Origin: Pseudomonas gregormendelii
GTDB taxonomy: Bacteria; Pseudomonadota; Gammaproteobacteria; Pseudomonadales; Pseudomonadaceae
Assembly: GCF_017114825.1 (NCBI RefSeq)
Contig: NZ_JADEVO010000003.1
Span: 124,001 to 188,000 of the forward strand
Direction: 5' to 3'
DNA length: 64,000 bases
A model generated the notes under the pieces. The model saw nothing but the letters and a program-made list of their open reading frames with translations. It made no database searches and was not told where the DNA came from. The position numbers were made by a program, and so were the translations under genes. Positions 23,730-33,900 of this stretch are shown piece after piece (within the stretch, counting starts at the first letter, position 1; the number at the start of each line of letters is the position of its first letter).

Positions 23730-25880
23730 CTAGACCGCTGCAGAGCCGACGCGGCCCTTGCGCAGTGCATCGATGACCGCTTCTTTCGGACCGTCGGCGA
23801 CGATCCGTCCGTTGTCCAGCACCACCAGCCGATCCACCAGGCTGAGCATCGAGGTCCGGTGGGTGACCAGCAGCAGGGTCTTGCCCTGGACCCAGCCGTG
23901 GAGTTTCTGGCGCAGGACGTCTTCGCTGCTGTTGTCCATGGCGCTGGTGGGCTCGTCGAGCAGCATGATCGGTGGGTCGAGCAACAAGGCCCGGGCCAGC
24001 AGCACGGCCTGGCGCTGGCCGCCGGACAGCAACTGGCCGCGTTCACCTACCGGCCGGTCGAAGCCTTGCGGGTGTTGGCGGGCGAGCTCTGTGACGCCGG
24101 TGAGTTCTGCCACTTCGAGCATTCGCGAATCACTGACATAGCGGGCGCCCAGGGTCAGGTTATCGCGCAGGCTGCCGGCCAGCAGCGGCAAGTCATGGGC
24201 AACGTAGCCGATCTGCTGGCGCAAGTCGGCGACGTCCAGTTGCCGCAGGTCCAGGCCGTCGAGTAGCAACTGGCCTTCTTCCGGGGTGTAGAAACCCATC
24301 ACCAGGCGGGCGAGGGTGCTTTTGCCCGAGCCGCTGCGGCCGATAATGCCGATGCGCTCACCGGGTTTCATGCTGAAACTGACGTTGTGCAGCGCCGGGG
24401 CACTCTGGCCGTTGTAGTGAAAGGTCACGCCACTGACGTCGAGGGCGCCTTGCAGTTGCGTGCGCTCCAGCGGCCGTTGCCGGGCGTCGCGCTCCTGGGG
24501 CAGCCCCATCAGCGCATCGGTACTTTTCATGGTCAACTGCGCTTGCTGGTAACGCGTGATCAGGCCGGCAATCTGCCCGAGCGGTGCCAGCACCCGGCTG
24601 CCAAGCATGTAGGTCGCCACCAGCGCACCAACGCTGAGGTTGCCGGCAATGATGCTGTAGACCCCGGCGACGATGGTCGCCATGCCGGAAAATTGCTGGA
24701 TGAACAGGGTGCCGTTGGTGGCCAGGGCCGAGAGATTGCGGGCGTGGCTGTCGAGGCGGGTCAGGGCGCCGTGGGTGGTTTCCCATTTGTGCTGGCGCTC
24801 GCTTTCGGCGCTGCAGGCCTTGAGGGTTTCCAGGCCGCCCAGGGTTTCAATCAGCAGGGCCTGGCGTTCCGCACCCAGGGTCAGGCTTTTTTGCACGGTG
24901 TCGCGCAGGCGTGCCTGGATGATCATCGCGAAGATGATGGTGATCGGAAATGCCAGCAGCGGGATCACCACCAGCCAGCCGCCCAGCAGACCGATCACCA
25001 CCAGCATGAGCACGGCGAATGGCAGGTCGATCAGGCTGGTGAGGGTCACGGCGGTGAGAAACTCACGCAGGCCCTGGAAGTCATGGATGCTCTGGGCAAA
25101 CCCGCCGATGGTGGCCGGCCGTGCCTTCATCGACATGCCAGTGATGCGCTCGAACAGAGTGGCCGAGAGAATCACGTCGGTTTTCTTCCCGGCGGTGTCC
25201 AGCAAGTGCGCGCGCACCACGCGCAGCACCAGTTCAAAACCGGTGCCGATCAGCAAGCCGATGGACAGCACCCACAGGGTCGATGTGGCCTGGTTCGGCA
25301 CGACCCGGTCGTAGGTCTGCATGACGAACAGCGGCACCATCAGGCCCAGGAGGTTGATCAGGAAGCTTGCCAGGATGGCGTCGCTGTACAGCCATTTGGA
25401 CAGTTTCAGTGTGTCGCGAAACCAGGCTTCCACCCGGGGTACCAGGGGCGAGCGCAGGTCTTCAAGTTCATGGCGTGGCCGGGCAAACAATGCCTGGCCG
25501 CTGTAATTTTCAGTCAGCTCTTCACGGCTGACCCATTGTTCGCCACCGTCGGCTTCGCTGGGCAGGATGAGCAGGCGGCCATCGTCTCCCAGACGTCGCA
25601 GAACGGCCGTGCGGCCGTTGCCGAGTATCAGCATCACGGGCAGGTTGAGAGGGGAAATATCCGCCAGGTCCCGGCGCAGCACGCGCGCCTGCAAACCGGC
25701 CCGGGCTGCTGCGCGGGGCAGCAGGTCCAGGCTCAGGCGTTGTTTGTTCAGGGGCAGCCCGGCACTCAGGCTGGCGCGACTGACCGTCGCGCCGTGGAGT
25801 TTGCAGAGGATCAACAGCCCGTCAAGAAGCGGGTCGTCGAAGCCAAGACGCGGATCGACACCAGTGTTGCCGGTTTCCAT
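23730..25880 (-). CDS. lapB: Type I secretion ABC transporter, LapB-like
   Basis: 716 residues from the ATG at 25880. A TTG at 25889 has GGAG at good spacing and could be the true start. The N-terminal C39-peptidase-like domain (about 15-150) lacks the catalytic Cys (CKLHGATVSRASL...), as in LapB/HlyB-type exporters. Six transmembrane helices follow (about 165-440, with PLFVMQTYDRVVPNQATSTL). The ATPase has Walker A GRSGSGKST, signature LLSGGQRQ, Walker B IMLLDEPTSAMD and the H-loop VTHRTSML. It powers one-step export of the RTX-type adhesin. Confidence 0.94.
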   Translation of the reverse strand: METGNTGVDPRLGFDDPLLDGLLILCKLHGATVSRASLSAGLPLNKQRLSLDLLPRAAARAGLQARVLRRDLADISPLNLPVMLILGNGRTAVLRRLGDDGRLLILPSEADGGEQWVSREELTENYSGQALFARPRHELEDLRSPLVPRVEAWFRDTLKLSKWLYSDAILASFLINLLGLMVPLFVMQTYDRVVPNQATSTLWVLSIGLLIGTGFELVLRVVRAHLLDTAGKKTDVILSATLFERITGMSMKARPATIGGFAQSIHDFQGLREFLTAVTLTSLIDLPFAVLMLVVIGLLGGWLVVIPLLAFPITIIFAMIIQARLRDTVQKSLTLGAERQALLIETLGGLETLKACSAESERQHKWETTHGALTRLDSHARNLSALATNGTLFIQQFSGMATIVAGVYSIIAGNLSVGALVATYMLGSRVLAPLGQIAGLITRYQQAQLTMKSTDALMGLPQERDARQRPLERTQLQGALDVSGVTFHYNGQSAPALHNVSFSMKPGERIGIIGRSGSGKSTLARLVMGFYTPEEGQLLLDGLDLRQLDVADLRQQIGYVAHDLPLLAGSLRDNLTLGARYVSDSRMLEVAELTGVTELARQHPQGFDRPVGERGQLLSGGQRQAVLLARALLLDPPIMLLDEPTSAMDNSSEDVLRQKLHGWVQGKTLLLVTHRTSMLSLVDRLVVLDNGRIVADGPKEAVIDALRKGRVGSAAV

Positions 25881-25937
25881 GCTGGTCAAATTGATCGCTC
25901 CAGGTGAACGGGCTGCCACATCAACACAACATACTGT

Positions 25938-25961
25938 GTAGGAGCCTGGGGCAGCTCCTAC
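25938..25961. repeat. Short GTAGGAGC hairpin between lapE and lapB
   Basis: GTAGGAGC and GCTCCTAC pair around an 8-nt loop in the gap between lapE and lapB. It is a truncated member of the GTAGGAGCTGCC repeat family. Confidence 0.7.
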
Positions 25962-25971
25962 GCCGCAACGT

Positions 25972-27330
25972 TTACCTCAGTTCAGGCAAGCGGGCTTCAT
26001 TCTTCACTTCGGTCTGGGCGATCGCATCGGCAGGCAGCACCACGCGTTGTTTGCTCAGCAACAGGCCCATGTTCGAGAGGATGCGGTACATCGAGTATTC
26101 CTCGGTGTAGCGAACTTCGGTGTAGCGACGGTTGGCGTTGTAGAGCTCGTTCTCACTGTCGAGCACGTCCAGCAGGGTGCGCTGGCCGAGGCCGAACTGG
26201 TCCTGATAGGCCGCACGCACGCGTTTGGTCGTTTCGGCGTACTCGCGCGCGGTCGGCGTCTGCTTTTTCGCGTTGAGCATGGCGTTCCAGGCCAGGTGGA
26301 TATTTTCGTTGAGCTGGCGCAGGGCGTTGTTGCGGATGTCCATGGCCTGGTTGATCTGGTGCGCGTTGGACTGCAGGCGGGCCTTGTCGCTGCCGCCGCG
26401 GAACAGGTTGTAGTTCATCACCACACCGACCCGCCACTCGTTGTCGTGACCTTCATCGCCCTGCACGTTGTTGTTCGCGCCCACTGCCGCTTCAGCGTCG
26501 AAGCGTGGGAAGAACGGCGACTTGGCAACTTCGTACTGGCTCTCGGCGGACTGCACGTCTGCCTGGGCGGATTTCAGGTACGGGTTGTTCTCCACCATGC
26601 TCTGCTGGGCTTCCTGCAGGGTAGCGGGCAATTCACCGCGGGTCGAAGGCAGGGTTTCCAGTTCATCCGGCAGGCGACCTACCACGGCGTAGAAGTTCGA
26701 TTCGGCGTCGGCCAGGTCGACTTCGGCGGTGTCCAGGTTGTTTTGCGCCAGTGCCCGACGAGCGGTGGACTGGTCGGCGTCGGCGGTGCTGCCGATACCG
26801 CGCTCGGTGCGCAGGCCGATCTGGTCGTTGACGCGCAGGTGAGCTTGCAGGTTGTTCTTGGCCAGGGTCACCAGTTCGCGACGCTTGAGCACTTCGAGGT
26901 AGACCTCGATGGTCCGCAGGGCCAGGTCCTGGGCAGTGCCCTGGGCGTAATAGGCCCGGGAATTGACCACACCCTTGGTGCGTTCGACTTCGTTGGCGGT
27001 GTTGAAACCGTCAAACAGCATCTGCCGCAGGCGCAGTTCCGACTGGGTGTAAGTCAGGACCTCAGTGTTGTGATTGCCCTGTGCACGGGTGTTGGTGTTA
27101 TCGCTGTAGCCGCGGCCGTAAGCAGCGTTCAGATCGACAGATGGATAGAAGCCCCCTTTGGCGATTTTGACTTCTTCGTCCGCGGACAGCCGCGCGTCCA
27201 CGCGTGAGGCAAGTTCCGGGTGAGTTGCAATAGTGCTTTGGATGGCCTCGGTCAAGGACATGGCCTGGGCCTGTGAAGTGCAGGCCATGGCCAGCAAAAT
27301 CGCGCTGCAGAGGGGGGTTAAAACGCGCAT
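25972..27330 (-). CDS. lapE: TolC-family outer membrane channel, LapE/AggA-like
   Basis: 452 residues from the ATG at 27330, with GGGAGATACACCC before it. The signal peptide ends SQAQA. Two structural repeats of long coiled-coil helices and short beta strands follow, typical of TolC: LTEAIQSTIATHPELASRVD at the front, NNPYLKSAQADVQSAESQYEVAKSPFFPRFDAEAAVG at mid-protein, and ENELYNANRRYTEVRYTEEYSMYRILSNMG near the end. It forms the outer-membrane exit of the type I system. First gene of the minus-strand unit, divergent from the adhesin. Confidence 0.92.
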   Translation of the reverse strand: MRVLTPLCSAILLAMACTSQAQAMSLTEAIQSTIATHPELASRVDARLSADEEVKIAKGGFYPSVDLNAAYGRGYSDNTNTRAQGNHNTEVLTYTQSELRLRQMLFDGFNTANEVERTKGVVNSRAYYAQGTAQDLALRTIEVYLEVLKRRELVTLAKNNLQAHLRVNDQIGLRTERGIGSTADADQSTARRALAQNNLDTAEVDLADAESNFYAVVGRLPDELETLPSTRGELPATLQEAQQSMVENNPYLKSAQADVQSAESQYEVAKSPFFPRFDAEAAVGANNNVQGDEGHDNEWRVGVVMNYNLFRGGSDKARLQSNAHQINQAMDIRNNALRQLNENIHLAWNAMLNAKKQTPTAREYAETTKRVRAAYQDQFGLGQRTLLDVLDSENELYNANRRYTEVRYTEEYSMYRILSNMGLLLSKQRVVLPADAIAQTEVKNEARLPELR

Positions 27331-27461
27331 GGGTGTATCTCCCTGATTCCTAATGATGCTTATCAGTCGCCAAATATTTGACGGCATTTATAGTGAAAAC
27401 CGTTTCAAGCTTGTAACAACAGAGCTAAGAACATTCTAGAGCAAAGCTAAGAAATTTTTCT

Positions 27462-27490
27462 CATAAGTCTTATGCCAAAAAAAACTTATG
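27462..27490. promoter_or_regulatory. Inverted repeat CATAAGT-N15-ACTTATG
   Basis: Exact 7-bp arms around an A-rich spacer, about 130 bp upstream of lapE. Possible operator. No known factor assigned. Confidence 0.45.
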
Positions 27491-27638
27491 CGCTCTGAAA
27501 AATCCAGCACATTGTTCACTCGTGGAACCCTTGTATTACGAGCTCTAGGGAGCTTGCAAGGGCAAATCGAAAGTTCCATCCATTTATCGATAACGGACGA
27601 TGGAGTGCTGGAGGGGAAGGAGGCGGGGCAGTTTTTGG

Positions 27639-27657
27639 GTGACATTTTTTTTGTCAC
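27639..27657. promoter_or_regulatory. Perfect palindrome GTGACA-T7-TGTCAC
   Basis: Exact 6-bp arms around seven T, about 280 bp upstream of the adhesin. The half-site spacing is too wide for a CRP/Vfr site. Candidate operator of unknown factor. Confidence 0.5.
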
Positions 27658-27938
27658 TTGGTCGGTTCAGAACTGTAACGCATCGCTGGCAGGTGATCAT
27701 TTTTGCCGATTAGTAGCCCAAAGCCATTGAATGTATTGGGTTTATTTGAATCAGGCGCTGATTGCCCATACGCGACAGGCTTGGCGAGAAAGTCGCCAGG
27801 GCCACGGTTGACCCGGAATTATCCGGGAAAAAACTCGTAGCCCGGTAGACGATTCACCCGGTAACTGGCTTTTTTCCATGAGCACGATCTTCGCAAAAAA
27901 CAGGCTGCCGGCAACGGTTGGCAGCGGAGGAAATGCAC

Positions 27939-30900
27939 ATGGCTACGCTCATCGGTATCGTCACTAAAGTCATTGGTCAGGTGGTTGCTGTAGCGGGTGA
28001 CGGCACCCGACGCGCGCTGGTCGAGGGCGATCGGCTGTTTGCCGGCGATCAATTGGTCACCGGGGCCGAAGGGGCGGTGGCGGTGAAGCTGCAGAACGGC
28101 CAGGAACTGACGCTTGGACGTGGCAGCAGCCTGCAAATGACCTCGCAACTGCTCGCGCACCAGGCGCCCCATGTGCAGACGCCGGAAGCCGTGGCGCCCA
28201 GCGAGGCGCAGCTGACCGACGTCGAACGCCTGCAGAAAGCCATCGCCGCTGGCGAAGACCCGACGCAAACCGGTGAAGCCACTGCGGCCGGGCCAACGGG
28301 CAGCACCGCTGCCGGAGCCCTGGGCGGCGGCCACAGTTTTGTCCAGCTCGAAGAAGTGGCAGGCCGGGTCGATCCGACTGTGGGTTTCCCGACGGCCGGA
28401 TTCAACGGCATTCCAGAGTTTCCCCTGGAGCGCATCTTTAACGATCCCGACAACAGCCTCGATAACCTGGACAACGTCACACCCCCCGTCGTCGTCCCAC
28501 CGTTGGTCGTGAACAACCCCGTCATCCTTGGCGGCCTGAATACCTCGGGCGGCGAGCTGACCCTCAACGAGGCCAATCTTCCCGACGGCACGGCCAGTAA
28601 CCCCTCGGCCCTGACCCAGAACGGCACCTTCACCGTGACTGCGGCCGATGGCCTGCTCAACCTCAACGTGGGCGGGATCAGCGTGTTCAGCGGTGGCGTG
28701 GCGGCAGGCTTCCCGCAATCGATCACCACGCAGCTGGGTAACACGCTGGCGATCACCGGCTATGACCCGGCCACTGGCGTGGTGAGCTACAGCTACACCC
28801 TCAATGGCAACGACACCCATTCGGCGGGTGATGGCGCGAACTCCCTCAGCGAACAATTCACCGTGGTGGCGGGCGACACCAATGGCGACACGGCCACCGG
28901 TTCCCTGGACATCAACATCACCGACGATGCGCCAACAGCGATCGACGACAGCAACGCCAATACCGCTTCGGAAACCCTGTTGACCCTGACCGGTAGCGTG
29001 CTGCCCAACGATATCCAGGGTGCTGACCGCATTCCCACCGGCCCTAATAGCGGACCGGTAATCGGTGGTACGTTCACCGGCACCTACGGCACCCTGGTGC
29101 TCAATCCGAACGGCACTTACACCTACACGCTGAACCCTAATGACGCCGACTTCAAAGCCCTGCACGGTGGTGGCAGCGGCACGGAAAGCTTCGTCTACAC
29201 CCTCACCGATTCGGATGGTGATACCAGCACCGCAACGCTGGTGCTGAACATTCACAACAACGATGACCCGATCGATATCGGCGGGCTCGGCGTGTCAGGC
29301 GGCGAGCTGTCCGTCTACGAGAAAAACCTGGGCGACGGCAGCGCGCCGGATGCTGGCGCACTGACCCAAAGCGGCACCTTTACCATCACCGCCCTCGACG
29401 GTGTGCAGAGCCTGAGCATTGGCGGGATCAGCGTGGTGAGCGGTGGCGTCAGCGCAGGTTTGCCGCAATCAATTACCACCCCGCTGGGCAGTACGCTCAC
29501 CATCACCGGCTTTGACAGCGCAACCGGCGTTGTCAGCTACAGCTACACCCTGGCCGACAACGAAACCCATGCCAATGCCGATGGTGCGAATAATCTGTCG
29601 GAGCAGTTTGCAGTCACCGTGGTCGATGACAACGGCACCACCGCCAATGCCAGCCTCGACGTCAACATCGTCGACGACCTGCCCAAAGCCGTGGATGACA
29701 GCAACGCCAATACCGCCTCGGAAACCCTGCTGACCCTCAATGGCAATGTGCTGACCAACGACGTGCAAGGCGCTGACCGGGTAACCACCGGGGAGAACGC
29801 CGGCCCGATCACGCCCGGAACCTTCACTGGGGTCTATGGCACCCTGGTGCTGAACGCCAATGGCACTTACACCTACACGCTGAACACCAGCGACGCGGAC
29901 TTCAAGGCGCTGCACGGCGGTGGCAACGGCACTGAAACCTTCGCCTACACCATCACCGATTCCGACGGCGATACCAGCACCGCGAACCTGGTGCTGCAGA
30001 TCCATAACAACGATGATCCAGTGACCATCGACGGTTTGAACGTCAACGGTGGCGAGCTGACGGTCTACGAGAAAAACCTCGGCGACGGCAGCGCTCCGGA
30101 TGCCCCTGCGCTGACCCAGACCGGCACCTTCACCATCACCGCGCTCGACGGCGTGCAGACCCTCAGCATCGGCGGCCTGAACGTGGTGGTCGGTGGTGTG
30201 AGCGCCGGCTTCCCGCAGTCGATCGTCACTCCGCTGGGCAGCACCCTGACCATCACCGGCTTTGACAGCGCAACCGGCGTTGTCAGCTACAGCTACACCC
30301 TGGCCGATAACGAAGCCCATGCGAACGCCGGCGGCGCGAACAACCTTTCCGAGCAGTTTGCAGTGACCGTGGTCGATGACAACGGCACCACCGCCAATGC
30401 CAGCCTCGACGTCAACATCGTCGACGACCTGCCCAGGGCGGTGGATGACAGCAATGCCGGCACCGCCTCGGAAAGCCAGCTGTCCCTTAACGGCAACGTG
30501 CTGACCAATGACGTGCAGGGCGCTGACCGGGTACCGACCGGGCCAAGCGCCGGGCCGATCACCTCAGGCACATTCGTAGGCACCTACGGCACCCTGGTGC
30601 TGAACGCCAATGGCACTTACACCTACACGCTGGACACCAACGACGCGGACTTCAAGGCCCTTGAAGGTCGCGGCAAAGGCACTGAAACCTTCGCCTACAC
30701 CATCACCGACGCCGACGGCGATACCAGCACCGCCAATCTGGTGCTGCAGATCCATAACAACGATGACCCGGTGATCATCGGCGGCCTGGACGTCAACGGC
30801 GGCGAACTCACCGTCTACGAGAAGAACCTCGACTGGGGCACCAACCCCGACGCGCCGGCGCTGACCCAGTCCGGTACCTTCACCGTCACGGCACTCGACG

Positions 30901-33900
30901 GCCTGAACTCCCTGGTCGTGGGTGGCTTCGCGGTGGTCGCCAACGGCGAGGTGGTCGGCTTGCCGCACACCGTGGTAACGCCGCTGGGTAACTTCCTGAC
31001 GATCAACGGCTTTGATCCCGTCACGGGCGTGCTCAGCTACAGCTACACCCTGGTGGGCAGCGAAACGCATCCAACGGCCGACGGCGCCAACGCCATCGTC
31101 GAGAATTTCGACGTGGTGGCGCACGACAACGATGGCAGTACTGCGTCGGGCCAGATCAACGTCAACATCATCGATGATTTGCCGAGCGCCAATCCGGACT
31201 TCAAGCATGTGCAAGAGGGCGGGACGGTCGGCACCAACGTCCTGGTCAATGACATCGGCGGCTCCGACGGCCCGGCGGCTACAGGTGCAGTGGTCGGCGT
31301 GCGTGCCGGCAGCGACACCTCGACCTCGGCCAGCGGTGGCCTCAACACCAATATCAATGGCGCCTACGGTTACCTGACCCTGGACGCCAACGGCAACGCC
31401 ATCTATCACAGCAACCCGAACAGCGTCAGCGGGCCCGGTGCGATCGATGTATTCACCTACACCGTGCGCGATGCCGATGGCGATGAGAGCACCACCACGC
31501 TCACCATCGACGTCTACAACAGCTGCCTCAAGGCAGTGTCCGATACCGACGTAACGGTCTACGAAAAAGCCCTCGATCTGAGCAAGGACGGTCAGGACCT
31601 GGCGGCAGGCACAGTCGCAGGCAGCGATCCGGGCAATACCGGGGAAACCGCTTCCGGCACACTGGTGGGCTCGGTCACTGGCGCCGTGGGTGCGATCACC
31701 TACGCCCTGGTCGGCAGCGCCACGGGCAGCCATGGGCAGATTCAGCTCAATGCCGACGGCACCTACACCTACACCCTGACTTCGCCGGCCAGCACCACCC
31801 CGCACGCCAACGATGGCCCCAATACCCTGAGCGAAACCTTCACCTACCAGGCCACCGATTCCCTGGGCAACATCACCACCAGCACCATCGTGGTGAACAT
31901 AGTCGATGACGTGCCAAAGGCTGTGGACGACAGCAACGCCGACAATGCATCGGAAACCCGCCTGACCCTCGACGGCAATGTCCTGACCAATGACGTGCAA
32001 GGCGCGGACCTTGTCGCGACCGGCCCGAACACCGGCCCAGTCACGCCGGGTACATTTACCGGCACTTACGGCACCCTGGTGCTGAACGCCAACGGCACGT
32101 ACACCTATACGCTGGACACCAACGACGCGGACTTCAAGGCCCTGGAAGGTCGCGGCAAAGGCACTGAGACGTTCGCCTACACCATCACCGATGCCGACGG
32201 CGATACCAGCACCGCCAACCTGGTGCTGCAGATCCATAACAACGATGACCCGGTGATCATCGGCGGCCTGGACGTCAACGGCGGCGAACTCACCGTCTAC
32301 GAGAAGAACCTCGGCTGGGGCACCAACCCCGACGCGCCGGCGCTGACCCAGTCCGGTACCTTCACCGTCACGGCACTCGACGGCCTGAACTCCCTGGTCG
32401 TGGGTGGCTTCGCGGTGGTCGCCAACGGCGAGGTGGTCGGCTTGCCGCACACCGTGGTAACGCCGCTGGGTAACTTCCTGACGATCAACGGCTTTGATCC
32501 CGTCACGGGCGTGCTCAGCTACAGCTACACCCTGGTGGGCAGCGAAACGCATCCAACGGCCGACGGCGCCAACGCCATCGTCGAGAATTTCGACGTGGTG
32601 GCGCACGACAACGATGGCAGTACTGCGTCGGGCCAGATCAACGTCAACATCATCGATGATTTGCCGAGCGCCAATCCGGACTTCAAGCATGTGCAAGAGG
32701 GCGGGACGGTCGGCACCAACGTCCTGGTCAATGACATCGGCGGCTCCGACGGCCCGGCGGCTACAGGTGCAGTGGTCGGCGTGCGTGCCGGCAGCGACAC
32801 CTCGACCTCGGCCAGCGGTGGCCTCAACACCAATATCAATGGCACCTACGGTTACCTGACCCTGGATGCCAACGGCAACGCGACCTACCACAGCCGGCCG
32901 GACTCGGTGGGCGTAGCGGGCGCCACTGACGTGTTCACCTACACCGTGCGCGATGCCGATGGCGATGAAAGCACCACCACCCTCACCATCGACGTGTCCA
33001 ACAGTAGCATCAAGGCCGTGTCCGACACCGACGTGACGGTCTACGAAAAAGCCCTCGACCTGAGCAAGGATGGCCTCGACCTCGCGGCCGGCACCGTGGT
33101 CGGCAGCGATCCGGGCAATACCGGCGAAACTTCCACGGGAACACTGGTCGGTTCGGTCACCGGGGCTACCGGCGCAATCACCTACACCCTGGTCAGCAGT
33201 GGCACCGGGGCCTACGGGCAAATGCTCCTCAACCCCAACGGCACCTACACCTACACATTGACCTCGGCGCCGAAAACCTCGCCGAACGCCAACGACGGGC
33301 CCAACAGCCTGAGCGAAAGCTTCACCTACAAGGCCACCGATGCCCTGGGCAACACCACCACCAGCACCATCGTGGTGAACATCGTCGATGACGTACCCAA
33401 GGCCGTCGCTTCCGAGCGTTCGGTGGCGGCGGTGGAAATCGATTCCAACCTGCTGTTGGTGATCGACGTGTCCGGCAGTATGGCCGATGCGTCCGGCGTG
33501 CCTGGCCTGTCGCGCCTGGCCCTGGCCAAGCAGGCGATCAGTGCCTTGCTCGACAAGTACGACGACCTTGGCGACGTGAAGGTGCAGATCGTCACTTTCA
33601 GCAGCAACGCCACCGACAAGACCGCGATCTGGGTTGACGTGGCAACGGCCAAGTCGATCATTTCCGGCCTGACGGCGGGCGGCGGGACCAACTACGATGC
33701 CGCCGTGGCAACCATGAAGACCGCGTTCAACACGGCCGGCAAACTGACCGGCGCGCAGAATGTCGGCTATTTCTTCTCGGACGGCAAACCCAACGAAGGT
33801 GACATCAACGCGGCCGACGAGGCTTCGCTCAAAGCCTTCCTCGACGCTAACAACATCAAGAACTACGCAATCGGCCTGGGTAATGGCGTCAGCAATGCCT

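Larger units (their letters stand above)
27331..27938. other. 608-bp divergent regulatory region of lapE and the adhesin
   Basis: No credible gene. The DNA is AT-richer than its surroundings. It contains two inverted repeats (27462-27490 and 27639-27657), and a 5' leader running to the GGAGG at 27926-27930. It must hold the promoters of both divergent units and is the natural site for c-di-GMP or nutrient control of adhesin expression. I could not match FleQ boxes. Confidence 0.6.

Noticed and set aside
27639..27657. CRP/Vfr site
   Set aside because: GTGA and TCAC are 11 bp apart instead of 6.
27819..29255. 478-codon minus-strand frame at the start of the adhesin
   Set aside because: Shadow of the adhesin reading frame; Val/His/Arg-rich with no recognisable fold.
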